Assembly: GCF_005222755.1 (NCBI RefSeq)
Contig: NZ_STGD01000003.1
Location: 1 to 64,000, forward strand
Direction of reading: 5' to 3'
DNA: 64,000 nt
DNA from: Roseomonas sp. HF4
GTDB lineage: Bacteria; Pseudomonadota; Alphaproteobacteria; Acetobacterales; Acetobacteraceae
A program made the position numbers and the translations under genes. The notes beneath the pieces were generated by a model, which did not search any database, was not told the DNA's origin, and saw nothing but the letters and a program-made list of their open reading frames with translations. Shown in pieces: positions 35,609 to 44,344 of the stretch (position 1 is its first letter; each line of letters starts with the position of its first letter).

Positions 35609-36831
35609 TCGCGCCGCGGCGAAAGGCCCGGCAACGCCGCCGCGACCAGCAGCGCGAAGCCGATCCACCATTCCTGCCAGAGCCCGTAGGAGAGCATCCC
35701 CGTCACCGCGCCGGCCGCGAGCGCGCCGACCGCGCCGGCGCCGTGCCGCGCCGCCGCCAGGCCGAGCGCGAGCGCAAGCCACAGCGCCAGCACCGCCCCC
35801 GCGGCTCCGAGGTCGAGCCAGACCTGAAGCGCCGCATTGTGCGGATGCAGCGGCAGGCGCTGCGGCTGCGGCCGGGCGAACCAGGCGCGGGACGCCTCCG
35901 AGGTCAGGCCGAAGCGGTCGAGCGTTGCGATGTCGAACAGGTCCCGCCCGCCGGGGATGGTGCGCGACGCCTCGGCGCCCCAGCCGAACCAGGGCTTCTC
36001 GGCGATGCGCTCGGCGGCGAAGTCCCAGATCAGGATGCGGTGCGCGGCGCTGGGCGGCACGCCGTCGAGCGCCGGCAGGCGAGGCAGGGCCAGCGCCAGG
36101 ACCAGCGGCGCCGCCAGCACCGCCGCGCCGATCCCCCCGCCCACCAGCAGGCCGAGGCGCGGGCCGGCCAGCCGCGCCAGCGCGAACACCGCGACGCCCA
36201 GCACCGCGCTGATCCGCGCCGATTCCGCCGGCACCATCAGCGCCGCGCCGATCCCCGCCGCCACCAGCGCCGCCCGCGCCGCCCAGGGCACGCCCGGCAG
36301 CGCGGCGGCCAGCGGCAGCAGCACGGCGATCACCGAGACCGCCGGCTTCAGCCCGAAGACCAGTTCCGGCGGCGCGGTGGCAAGGCCGCGCACCGTCGCG
36401 CGGATGGCGTGTCCGCTCAGCATGTCGGCGGCGGTCAGGCCCGCGGCCAAGGCCAGCCCGAGCAGCAGCGCGCGCGGCAGCAGGCGCGGCGCCGCCGGGT
36501 CCTCGGCCGCGACGCGCGCCGCCGCCGCGCCGAGCAGCACGAAGCCGGCGAATTTCATGCCCGTGATCGCGCTCCGCGCTGGGTCGAGCGCCCAGGCGGC
36601 GCCGGCCACGGCCAGGGCCGCGGTGGCGAGAAGGGGCAGCACCGGGCCGTCAAGTTGCGGCCATGGCCAGGCGCCGCGTGCGCGCCGGTGCGCCACAACT
36701 GCGGCGGCCAGCCCTATCGCGCTGGCCGCCGCGATGCCGCGGAACTGCAGCACGCCGATGACGGGCACGAGGATGAGGAGGATGGCGACGGGCAGGCTCG
36801 GGGCCTGCGCGGCCTTCACGTCGGTGGTCAC
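35596..36831 (-). CDS. O-antigen ligase family protein
   Basis: Polytopic membrane protein of the WaaL/Wzy superfamily, 411 residues with about ten to twelve hydrophobic segments and a large periplasmic loop containing DFAAERIAEKPWFGWGAEASR and the conserved HPHNAALQVWLDLG (about 320). It should join O-antigen to lipid A-core or polymerise repeat units. The start is a GTG at 36831 (VTTDVKAAQ) with GGGAA upstream; the in-frame extension to 37092 is antisense to the CX3CH gene. Confidence 0.85.
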   Translation of the reverse strand: MTTDVKAAQAPSLPVAILLILVPVIGVLQFRGIAAASAIGLAAAVVAHRRARGAWPWPQLDGPVLPLLATAALAVAGAAWALDPARSAITGMKFAGFVLLGAAAARVAAEDPAAPRLLPRALLLGLALAAGLTAADMLSGHAIRATVRGLATAPPELVFGLKPAVSVIAVLLPLAAALPGVPWAARAALVAAGIGAALMVPAESARISAVLGVAVFALARLAGPRLGLLVGGGIGAAVLAAPLVLALALPRLPALDGVPPSAAHRILIWDFAAERIAEKPWFGWGAEASRTIPGGRDLFDIATLDRFGLTSEASRAWFARPQPQRLPLHPHNAALQVWLDLGAAGAVLALWLALALGLAAARHGAGAVGALAAGAVTGMLSYGLWQEWWIGFALLVAAALPGLSPRRDQPG

Positions 36832-36907
36832 GGCTATTCCCGCGGCAGGGGTCGCCGTGGAAGCATGGCGGTCCGGGCCTGTCCAGGGCGACCGAGGAGA
36901 TCGCGCC

Positions 36908-37168
36908 ATGGCTCCGCACCGCATCCTGCCGCTGCTGGCCCTGCTGCTGCCCTGGCCGGCCGCCGCGCAATCCGGCGCCGAGGCTTTCGCACGGGGCTGC
37001 GGCGGCGGCTGCCACACGTCCGAGGCGCGGGTGCTGCGCGCCGTCCCGCGCCTGCCCGAGGCGGAGCGCCGGGCCTGGATCGCCGCCTTCATGGACCGCC
37101 ATCCCTGTCATTGCGACGACGCCAAGCCGGCGATCCTGGACTACCTGACGGAGCGCACCCGGCGCTGA
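36908..37168 (+). CDS. Small exported Cys-rich protein with CX3CH motif
   Basis: 86 residues: signal peptide (about 1-21, ending PAAAQS) then a mature domain with Cys31-GGG-Cys35-His36 and a second cluster HPCHCDD (His65, Cys67, His68, Cys69). The spacing differs from the standard CXXCH haem site by one residue. The rest (YL-type C-terminal helix AILDYLTERTRR) looks like a minimal cytochrome c, but haem attachment is unproven; metal or disulfide roles are possible. Lies upstream of radA. Confidence 0.65.
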   Translation: MAPHRILPLLALLLPWPAAAQSGAEAFARGCGGGCHTSEARVLRAVPRLPEAERRAWIAAFMDRHPCHCDDAKPAILDYLTERTRR

Positions 37169-37244
37169 TGCGCGGGCGCTTCCCGCACGGGCGGAAAAGC
37201 CGCACACCGGGGCGGCCACCAGCAAGGGAGCGCCCCGAGTCGCC

Positions 37245-38651
37245 ATGGCCCGCGACAAGACCCGCTTCGTCTGCCAGGCCTGCGGCGCCGTCCACCCGAA
37301 GTGGCAGGGCCGCTGCGAAGCCTGCGGCGAATGGAACACGCTGGCCGAGGAAGCCCCGGCGCCGCGCGGCCCCGGCCCCGCCGCCAAGGCCGGCGGTGGG
37401 CGGCGCGTGGAATTCGTGGGGCTGAAGGGCAGCAGCGCGCCGCCGCCCCGCATCCCGACCGGCATTGCTGAACTCGACCGCGTGCTGGGCGGCGGGCTGG
37501 TCGCGGCCTCGGCGGTGCTGGTCGGCGGCGATCCGGGGATCGGCAAGTCCACCATCCTGCTGCAGGCGGCCGCGCGCGTGGCCTCGGCCGGGCGGCGCGT
37601 GCTCTACATCTCGGGCGAGGAAGCGGTCGAGCAGGTGCGGCTGCGCGCCGCCCGGCTCGGGCTGACGGACAGCCCGATGGCGCTGGCGGCGGCGACGGCG
37701 CTGCGCGACATCGTCGCCAGCCTGGAGCAGGAGGCCGACGCGGCGCTGGTCGTGATCGACAGCATCCAGACGGTCTGGCTCGACGCGCTCGATTCCGCGC
37801 CCGGGACGGTGGCGCAGGTGCGCGCCTGCGCGGCGGAGCTGATCCGGCTGGCCAAGGCGCGCGGCTTCGCGATCGTGCTGGTCGGGCACGTGACGAAGGA
37901 AGGGACGCTCGCCGGCCCCCGGGTGCTGGAGCACATGGTGGATGCCACGCTCTATTTCGAAGGCGACCGCGGCCATCAGTTCCGCATCCTGCGCGCCGTC
38001 AAGAACCGCTTCGGCGCGACCGACGAGATAGGCGTCTTCGAGATGACGGGGACGGGGCTGATGGAGGTCGCCAACCCCTCGGCCCTGTTCCTGGCGGAAC
38101 GCCGGGGCAATGTCTCGGGCAGCGCGGTCTTCGCGGGGATCGAGGGCACGCGCCCGGTGCTGGTCGAGATCCAGGCGCTGCTGTCCCCCAGTTCGGGCGG
38201 CACGCCGCGGCGGCAGGTGGTGGGGTGGGATTCCGGGCGGCTGTCGATGCTGCTCGCGGTGTTGGAGTCACGCTGCGGGCTCACGCTCGGGCAGAACGAC
38301 GTCTACCTGAACATCGCCGGCGGCCTGCGCATCACGGAACCCGCCGCGGACCTCGCCGTGGCCGCGGCGCTGGTCTCGGCCGCGACCGACCGGCCGACCG
38401 ACGCCGGCGCGGTCTATTTCGGTGAGGTCGGGCTGTCCGGGGAGGTGCGGCAGGTGTCACAGGCCGAGGCGCGGCTGCGGGAAGCCGCCAAGCTCGGCTT
38501 CGCGGCGGCGACGCTGCCGCGGCGCGTGGCGCGCGGCGCCAAGCCCGCCGCGCCCCCCGCGGGCATGGCGCTGCACGAGACCGGGCACCTCGCGGACCTC
38601 GTCGCGGTTTTCGCCGAGAAGTCGGTCAAGGCGCGGCCGCCGGGGCCGTGA
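37245..38651 (+). CDS. radA: DNA repair protein RadA
   Basis: RecA-like helicase/ATPase that drives branch migration in recombinational repair. 468 residues: C4 zinc finger (Cys10, 13, 24, 27), Walker A GGDPGIGKST (94-103), Walker B VVIDSIQTVW, the RadA-specific KNRFG (about 253), and a C-terminal Lon-protease-like domain (VYFGEVGLSGEVRQV). Followed 31 bases later by cvpA. Confidence 0.97.
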   Translation: MARDKTRFVCQACGAVHPKWQGRCEACGEWNTLAEEAPAPRGPGPAAKAGGGRRVEFVGLKGSSAPPPRIPTGIAELDRVLGGGLVAASAVLVGGDPGIGKSTILLQAAARVASAGRRVLYISGEEAVEQVRLRAARLGLTDSPMALAAATALRDIVASLEQEADAALVVIDSIQTVWLDALDSAPGTVAQVRACAAELIRLAKARGFAIVLVGHVTKEGTLAGPRVLEHMVDATLYFEGDRGHQFRILRAVKNRFGATDEIGVFEMTGTGLMEVANPSALFLAERRGNVSGSAVFAGIEGTRPVLVEIQALLSPSSGGTPRRQVVGWDSGRLSMLLAVLESRCGLTLGQNDVYLNIAGGLRITEPAADLAVAAALVSAATDRPTDAGAVYFGEVGLSGEVRQVSQAEARLREAAKLGFAAATLPRRVARGAKPAAPPAGMALHETGHLADLVAVFAEKSVKARPPGP

Positions 38652-38682
38652 CGCGGCGGGAGGCCGCCGCTATAGGGAGGCC

Positions 38683-39240
38683 ATGACCTGGGTAGACGGC
38701 GCCGTTGCGGCGGTGGTGCTGGTTTCGGCGGGCATCGCATTCTTTCGTGGCCTGGTGCGGGAAGTCCTGAGCCTTGGCGCCTGGCTGGGCGCGGCGGCGG
38801 CGGGCTTCTTCGCGCGGCCCTATCTGCTGCCCTACACGCAGGGGCTGATCGACCCGCCCTGGATCGCCGATGTGGCGGGCGCGGGCGTCGTGTTCCTGGT
38901 GGCGCTGATCGTCCTCAAGCTGCTGAGCAACCTGCTCGCGGACTACGTGCAGGAATCGTCGCTTGGCGGCGTCGACCGCGTGCTCGGCCTGCTGTTCGGC
39001 GCGGCACGGGGTGCGGTGGTGCTGGTGGCTGCCTATATCATGGCCGGGATGTTCGCCCCCGAGACCGGCGCCTGGCCCGATGCCGTGAAGCAGGCGCGCA
39101 GCCTTCCCTTCGTCGCCTCCGGCGCGCGCGCCGTGGTCGAGCGGGTGCCCGCCGAGTATCGCCCGCGCCTGGTGGAGCCGCCCGCGCCGCCCGGCCCCAG
39201 TGTCGACGACCTGCTGCGCCCGCCCGCGCGCACGAATTGA
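38683..39240 (+). CDS. cvpA: CvpA family membrane protein
   Basis: 185-residue inner-membrane protein with four membrane segments (MTWVDGAVAAVVLVSAGIAF; SLGAWLGAAAAGFFARP; VVFLVALIVLKLLSNLLADY; GAARGAVVLVAAYIMAGM) and a C-terminal cytoplasmic tail. The conserved LGGVDRVLGLLFGAARG loop is diagnostic. In many proteobacteria it precedes purF, as here. GGGAGG lies upstream of the ATG. Role: colicin V production, cell-envelope processes. Confidence 0.92.
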   Translation: MTWVDGAVAAVVLVSAGIAFFRGLVREVLSLGAWLGAAAAGFFARPYLLPYTQGLIDPPWIADVAGAGVVFLVALIVLKLLSNLLADYVQESSLGGVDRVLGLLFGAARGAVVLVAAYIMAGMFAPETGAWPDAVKQARSLPFVASGARAVVERVPAEYRPRLVEPPAPPGPSVDDLLRPPARTN

Positions 39241-39248
39241 GGACCGCC

Positions 39249-40709
39249 ATGGACCCGACCCACCAGCTGGACGACGACAAGCCGCATGAGGAATGCGGCG
39301 TGTTCGGCGTCTGGAACGGCGGCGACGCCGCGGCGCTCACCGCGCTCGGCCTGCATGCGCTGCAGCATCGCGGCCAGGAGGCCGCCGGCATCGTCACGCT
39401 GGACGAAAGCGGGCTGTTCCACGCCCACAAGGGCCTCGGGCTCGTCGGCGACAATTTCGGGGAGGCGAAGATCATCGCCTCGCTTCGCGGCGGCGCGGCG
39501 GTCGGGCACAACCGCTACGCCACGACCGGGGAGACGGCGCTGCGCAACGTGCAGCCGCTCTACGCCGATTTCGAGTTCGGCGGCTTCGCGGTGGCGCACA
39601 ACGGCAACCTGACGAATTCGCACGTGCTGAAACGTGCATTGGTTCGACGCGGCTGCCTGTTCCAGAGCACGACGGACAGCGAGGTGTTCATCCACCTCAT
39701 CGCCATCAGCCTCTATTCCACGGTGCTCGACCGGCTGATCGACGCGCTGAAGCAGGTGCAGGGCGCCTATTCGCTGGTGGCGCTGCACAACGGCGCGCTG
39801 ATCGGCGCGCGCGACCCGCTGGGCGTGCGTCCGCTCGTGCTCGGCCGGCTGGTCAATGGCGGCTACGTCCTGGCGTCCGAGACCTGTGCGCTGGATATCG
39901 TCAGCGCCGAGTTCGTGCGCGACATCGAGGCGGGCGAGATCGTCGTCATCGACGACAGCGGCGTGCGCAGCGTGAAGCCATTCGGCCGCAGCGAGGGCCG
40001 CTTCTGCATCTTCGAGTACATCTATTTCGCGCGGCCGGATTCGGTCATGGAAGGCACGCCCGTCTACGACACGCGCAAGCGGATCGGCGCCGAACTCGCA
40101 CGCGAATCCGGCGTGGTGGCCGATGTGGTGGTTCCCGTGCCCGATTCCGGCGTGCCGGCCGCCATGGGCTACGCGGCGGAAGCGGGCATCCCGTTCGAGC
40201 TCGGCATCATCCGCAACCACTATGTCGGGCGCACCTTCATCGAGCCGACCGACCAGATCCGCCATCTCGGCGTGAAGCTGAAGCATTCGGCCAACAAGCC
40301 GATCCTGGAGGGGCGGCGGGTCATCCTGGTGGACGATTCGATCGTCCGCGGCACGACCAGCCGCAAGATCGTCGAGATGGTCCGCCAGGCCGGCGCGAAG
40401 GAGGTGCACATGCGCATCTCCTCCCCGCCCACCACGCATTCCTGCTACTATGGCATCGACACCCCGGAACGCGCGGAACTCATGGCGGCCAAGCACGACG
40501 TGGCCGAGATGGCGCGCATCATCGGCGTGGACAGCCTCGCCTTCATCTCGCTCGACGGGCTCTACCGCGCGCTCGGCCAGCCGGGGCGCGATGCCGCGAA
40601 GCCGCAATACTGCGATGCCTGCTTCACGGGCGACTACGCCATCCCGCTGACGGACTGGCGGGACAATTCGGACCGGCAGCTCTCGCTGCTGCAACCCGCA
40701 GGGCAGTAG
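39249..40709 (+). CDS. purF: Amidophosphoribosyltransferase
   Basis: First committed step of purine synthesis: PRPP + glutamine to phosphoribosylamine. 486 residues. An N-terminal propeptide of 15 residues (ending PHEE) must be removed to expose Cys16 (CGVFGVW) as glutamine-hydrolysing nucleophile. The glutaminase domain (GHNRYATTGE; HNGNLTNS) is followed by the phosphoribosyltransferase domain with PRPP-binding VILVDDSIVRGTTS (about 358). The ATG at 39249 is used; a TTG at 39237 is an unlikely alternative. Confidence 0.97.
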   Translation: MDPTHQLDDDKPHEECGVFGVWNGGDAAALTALGLHALQHRGQEAAGIVTLDESGLFHAHKGLGLVGDNFGEAKIIASLRGGAAVGHNRYATTGETALRNVQPLYADFEFGGFAVAHNGNLTNSHVLKRALVRRGCLFQSTTDSEVFIHLIAISLYSTVLDRLIDALKQVQGAYSLVALHNGALIGARDPLGVRPLVLGRLVNGGYVLASETCALDIVSAEFVRDIEAGEIVVIDDSGVRSVKPFGRSEGRFCIFEYIYFARPDSVMEGTPVYDTRKRIGAELARESGVVADVVVPVPDSGVPAAMGYAAEAGIPFELGIIRNHYVGRTFIEPTDQIRHLGVKLKHSANKPILEGRRVILVDDSIVRGTTSRKIVEMVRQAGAKEVHMRISSPPTTHSCYYGIDTPERAELMAAKHDVAEMARIIGVDSLAFISLDGLYRALGQPGRDAAKPQYCDACFTGDYAIPLTDWRDNSDRQLSLLQPAGQ

Positions 40710-40712
40710 CCG

Positions 40713-40840
40713 AGGGGAGAAGGGAACTTCTCCCCCCGCACCCCCCTCAACCTTCTTTGACACCTGGCGCCGCCCCCCGGGACCGGCGCCAGGTGTCAAA
40801 GAAGGGCGGGGGATCGGGGAGGTTCCCCTCCCCCGACCTT
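40713..40840. repeat. Dispersed palindromic repeat, copy 3 (best preserved)
   Basis: End hairpin GGGAGAAG/CTTCTCCC, then a 22-bp perfect inverted repeat (40751-40772 with 40784-40805, beginning CCTTCTTTGACACC) around an 11-base loop, then end hairpin GGGGAGG/CCTCCCC. It occupies nearly all of the purF to SDR gap and could fold into a long cruciform or RNA stem that terminates purF transcription. Confidence 0.9.
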
Positions 40841-40859
40841 CCTTCAGGATTCCTCCCCG

Positions 40860-41570
40860 ATGACCGACCTCACCGATTACGTCGCCCTCATCACCGGCGC
40901 CTCGCGCGGCATCGGCGCCGCCCTCGCGGTCGAACTCGCCCGCCGTGGCGCGCAATGCGTGCTGGTCGCCCGCACCCAGGGCGGGCTCGAGGAGACCGAC
41001 GACGCGATCCGCGCCGCCGGCGGCAAGCCGGCCACGCTGCTCGTGCTCGACCTCGTGAAGCAGGCCGACCGGATCGACATGATCGGCCCCTCGGTCGTCG
41101 AGCGCTTCGGCCGCCTAGACATTCTCGTCCACAATGCCGGCGCGCTCGGCACGCTGACGCCGGTCTCGCACATCACGCCGAAGGACTGGGGCGACGTGGT
41201 CGGCGTGAACCTGACCGCGGCCTGGCGCCTGATCCGCACCGCCGAGCCGCCGCTCCGCCATGCGCCGGCGGGCCGCGCGGTGTTCCTGACCAGCGGGCGG
41301 GTGCAGCACCCGCGCGCCTATTGGGGCGCCTATGGCGCGACCAAGGCGGGCATGGAGCACCTCGTGCTGACCTGGGCGCAGGAGGTCGAGGGCAGTCCGA
41401 TCCGCGCCAACCTGGTCGATCCCGGCCTCGTGGCGACGCAGATGCGCGCCCAGGCGATGCCGGGGGAGGACCCCTCAACGCTGCCCGGCCCCGCCGAGGT
41501 CGCCCCCGCCATCGCCGCCCTCTGCGGCCCGGGGGAGGAACGGCACGGCGCGACCATCCGGCTGGGCTGA
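40860..41570 (+). CDS. Short-chain dehydrogenase/reductase
   Basis: Classical SDR, 236 residues: cofactor-binding TGASRGIG (about 14-21), NAGALG (about 89), active-site Ser in FLTSGR and Tyr/Lys in YGATKAG (about 159-163). The position after cvpA-purF is common in alphaproteobacteria. Substrate unknown. Its last 96 bases are overlapped by the converging lipoprotein gene. Confidence 0.9.
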   Translation: MTDLTDYVALITGASRGIGAALAVELARRGAQCVLVARTQGGLEETDDAIRAAGGKPATLLVLDLVKQADRIDMIGPSVVERFGRLDILVHNAGALGTLTPVSHITPKDWGDVVGVNLTAAWRLIRTAEPPLRHAPAGRAVFLTSGRVQHPRAYWGAYGATKAGMEHLVLTWAQEVEGSPIRANLVDPGLVATQMRAQAMPGEDPSTLPGPAEVAPAIAALCGPGEERHGATIRLG

Positions 41571-42233
41571 GGCCGGCCGCGCGATCGCCGCCGCGGCGGC
41601 CGCGGCGGCGGTGGTGCCGGCGCCCGGCCCCGGCGGCAAGGGCGCGGGCTCGATGACCGGGACCGGCGGGCTGCCACGGGCTGCGGGGGTTTGTGCCGCC
41701 GCGGGACGGGCGCGCGCCGCCGGCCGCGGGGCGGGCTCGGGACGCGCGGTGGGCGGCGGTGTCTCGGCCGGCAGCGGCGCGGCCGGGGCGATCACCGCGA
41801 CGGGCGTGACGGGTTCTGCCGCCGGCGCGGTCTCGGGTGGCGTCGCGGCGCGCAGCAACCGCCGCGGCCAGCCGATCCTCAGATTCTCCTGCGCCTCGGT
41901 CAGGGTGGCCGGCCCGTCGGCGACGCCGCGGTATGGCGGCCAGGCGGCCGGCGGCACCGTCCAGCAATCCACGGCGCCGAGGCTCCGCGTGCAGACCGGT
42001 TGGGGCGGCGGCGGCAGGTTGGGGTCGCAATAGGCCTCGCCACGGCCGATCCGGGTGATCGAGCAATCCTCGCCGGTCACGAGCGAGACGATCGCATCCC
42101 CCGTGGTGCGTCCGAAGGCGCGCAGCGCCACCCCCTCGACCACTGCGGCCCCGGCCAGCAGGGGCGCCCCGGGGGCGCCGACCGCCCCGCACCCCGGCAG
42201 GATCGCAAGAAGCAGCAGGATAAGGCCTCGCAT
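41475..42233 (-). CDS. Putative lipoprotein with Pro/Ala-rich tail
   Basis: 252 residues with a lipoprotein signal peptide (MRGLILLLLAILPGC; lipid-modified Cys15). The globular part (about 25-130) has GDAIVSLVTGEDCSITRIGRGEAYC and PVCTRSLGAVDCWTVPP, with several cysteines likely in disulfides. The rest is low-complexity Pro/Ala. No family recognised. The tail-coding part overlaps the SDR gene by 96 bases on the opposite strand. Confidence 0.7.
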   Translation of the reverse strand: MRGLILLLLAILPGCGAVGAPGAPLLAGAAVVEGVALRAFGRTTGDAIVSLVTGEDCSITRIGRGEAYCDPNLPPPPQPVCTRSLGAVDCWTVPPAAWPPYRGVADGPATLTEAQENLRIGWPRRLLRAATPPETAPAAEPVTPVAVIAPAAPLPAETPPPTARPEPAPRPAARARPAAAQTPAARGSPPVPVIEPAPLPPGPGAGTTAAAAAAAAIARPASAQPDGRAVPFLPRAAEGGDGGGDLGGAGQR

Positions 42234-42340
42234 GGCGGCAGATGAGCCCCGCCGGGCTTAACGCCCCGCCAACGGGGCTGTATGGTCCGGCCCCTTTCCG
42301 GCCGCGACCGCGCCGGCCCGCACAACCAGGGGTGCCGCAT

Positions 42341-42991
42341 TTGCCCGACATCTTCGACGAGGTGGAGGAGGATCTCCGCGCCGAACGCGCCCGACGGATG
42401 TGGCAGCGCTTCGGCACGCCCATCATCGGCGCGGCGCTGCTGTTCGTCGCGGGCCTCGCCGGCTGGCAGGGCTGGCAATGGTACGAGACGCGGAACCGCG
42501 AGGCCGCCGCCGCCGCCTTCATGGCCGCCCATCGCGCCGCCGAGGCCGAGGGTGCCGACCTGCCCGCCATCGCGTCGCGCTTCGAGGCGCTGGCCGCCGA
42601 GGGCCCCTCGGGCTACCGCACCGTCGCGCTGCTGCGCGCCGCCGCGCTCAAGGCCCATACGGGGGATCGCGAAGCGGCGCTCGCGATGTACGACCGCATC
42701 GCGGCCGACACCTCCGTCGATGCGCTTTACCGCGACCTCGCCTCGCTGATGTGGGTGCTGCGCGCGCTCGACACCGCCGACCCCGCGGTGCTCGCCGCGC
42801 GCGTCGCGCCGCTGGCGCGGCCCGATGGGCCCTGGAGCGCCTCGGCGCGGGAGTTGGCCGCGCTCGTCGCGATCCGCGCCGGCCAGCGGGATGAGGCGCG
42901 CCGCGCGCTGGAGGCGCTCGCCGCCGACGTGACCGCGCCGCGCAGCATCCGCGACCGAGCGGGGCGCATCGCCTCGGGGCTGGCGGGCTGA
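42341..42991 (+). CDS. YfgM-like TPR membrane protein
   Basis: 216 residues from a TTG at 42341 (read as M/LPDIFDEVEEDLRAERARRMWQRFG, the usual N-terminus), with AGGGG about eight bases upstream; a GTG at 42332 is possible. One membrane segment (about 25-45) then periplasmic TPR-like helices (VALLRAAALKAHTGDREAALAMYDRIA). Relatives act in periplasmic chaperone networks at the Sec translocon. Precedes bamB and der, the conserved order; the stop overlaps the bamB start (TGATG). Confidence 0.85.
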   Translation: MPDIFDEVEEDLRAERARRMWQRFGTPIIGAALLFVAGLAGWQGWQWYETRNREAAAAAFMAAHRAAEAEGADLPAIASRFEALAAEGPSGYRTVALLRAAALKAHTGDREAALAMYDRIAADTSVDALYRDLASLMWVLRALDTADPAVLAARVAPLARPDGPWSASARELAALVAIRAGQRDEARRALEALAADVTAPRSIRDRAGRIASGLAG

Positions 42992-44331
42992 TGGCCGGCC
43001 GCCTCACGCGCCGCGCCGCGCTGCTCGGCACCGCCGGGCTGCTCGCGGGCTGCGAGACCATCGACAACATCTTCGGGGAGAAGCGCCCGCCCTTCCCGGG
43101 CGAGCGCCTGCCCGTCGTGACCGTGCCCGAGCGCACGCTCGAAGCCGATGCGGCGGCCCAGGGCCTGACGGTCGTGCTGCCGCCGCCCAGCCCACGCGCC
43201 GACTGGCCCCAGGCCGGCGGGGACGCCGCCCATGCCGGCGGCCACCCGGCGCTCGGCGCGACGCTCGCCCAGTCCTGGCGGAGCGGCTTCGGCAGCGGCA
43301 CGGGCTACCGGCAGCGGCTTCTCTCGGGCCCCGTCGCAGGGGGCGGCAGCGCCTATGTGGCGGATGCCTTCGGGAGCGTCTCGGCCTTCGACCTGGCGTC
43401 GGGCGGTCGTCGCTGGCGCATGGATTCGCGACGGGAGGGCGATCGCACCGGCGCGCTCGGCGCGGGCCTGGCGCTTGGCGGCGAGACGCTGTTCGTCTCG
43501 ACCGGGCTTGCGGAACTGCTGGCGCTGAACGTGGCGGACGGCAGCGTGCGCTGGCGCGTCGACCTGCCGGCGCCCGCGCGCGGCGCGCCGACCGTCGCGG
43601 ACGGCCGCGTCCTCGTGCCGACCGTCTCCAGCCAGTTGATCGCCCATGCCGTCGACGACGGCCGGCGGCTCTGGACGCATCGCGCGGCCGCCGTCACGAC
43701 GCTGCCGCTCGGCCTGCCCGCCCCGGCAGTGGAGGGCGACACGGTCGTGGCCGGCTTCCCGTCCGGCGAATTGTTCGCGCTCCGCGCCAGCGACGGCCGC
43801 GTGCTCTGGAGCGAGAGCCTGGCGATGCAGGGCAGCATCACGCTGGCCGACATCTCGGGCGTGCGGGCCGCGCCCGTCATCAGCGGCGGGCGCGTCGTGG
43901 CGATCGGCGTGGGCGGGCTCGGGATCTGCGTGGACCTCCGCTCGGGCCGCCGGCTCTGGGAACAGGAGACGGCGGGCACGGAAGCCCCCTGGGTCGCCGG
44001 GGAGTGGGTGTTCCTGACCAATGATTCCGGCCAGGTCGCGGCCATCGCGCGGGACAGCGGGCAGGTGCGCTGGGCGACCTCGCTCCGCCCGGCGCCGCGC
44101 GGCAGCCGGCCGGCGGAACGGATCGCCCTCTCGGCCCCCCTGCTGGCGGGCGGGCGGCTGCTGGTCGGCACCAGCCGGGCGGAACTCGTCTCGATCGACC
44201 CCGGCAGCGGCGCCGTCACCGGGCGCACATCGCTGCCCGGCGCGCTGACGCTGCAGCCGATCGTGGCGGGCAACCTGCTGCTGGCGGCGACCGACGACGC
44301 GACTCTGCTCGCCTTCGCCGGCGGCGGCTGA
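42991..44331 (+). CDS. bamB: Outer membrane assembly lipoprotein BamB
   Basis: PQQ-like beta-propeller lipoprotein of the BAM complex that inserts beta-barrel proteins into the outer membrane. 446 residues: signal peptide with lipobox LLAGC (Cys21) and repeated propeller blades (VSAFDLASGGRRWRMD; ALNVADGSVRWRVDL; ALRASDGRVLWSESL; CVDLRSGRRLWEQET; AIARDSGQVRWATSL). Its place before der is the conserved one. Confidence 0.92.
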   Translation: MAGRLTRRAALLGTAGLLAGCETIDNIFGEKRPPFPGERLPVVTVPERTLEADAAAQGLTVVLPPPSPRADWPQAGGDAAHAGGHPALGATLAQSWRSGFGSGTGYRQRLLSGPVAGGGSAYVADAFGSVSAFDLASGGRRWRMDSRREGDRTGALGAGLALGGETLFVSTGLAELLALNVADGSVRWRVDLPAPARGAPTVADGRVLVPTVSSQLIAHAVDDGRRLWTHRAAAVTTLPLGLPAPAVEGDTVVAGFPSGELFALRASDGRVLWSESLAMQGSITLADISGVRAAPVISGGRVVAIGVGGLGICVDLRSGRRLWEQETAGTEAPWVAGEWVFLTNDSGQVAAIARDSGQVRWATSLRPAPRGSRPAERIALSAPLLAGGRLLVGTSRAELVSIDPGSGAVTGRTSLPGALTLQPIVAGNLLLAATDDATLLAFAGGG

Positions 44332-44344
44332 CCGCGCCCCTGCC

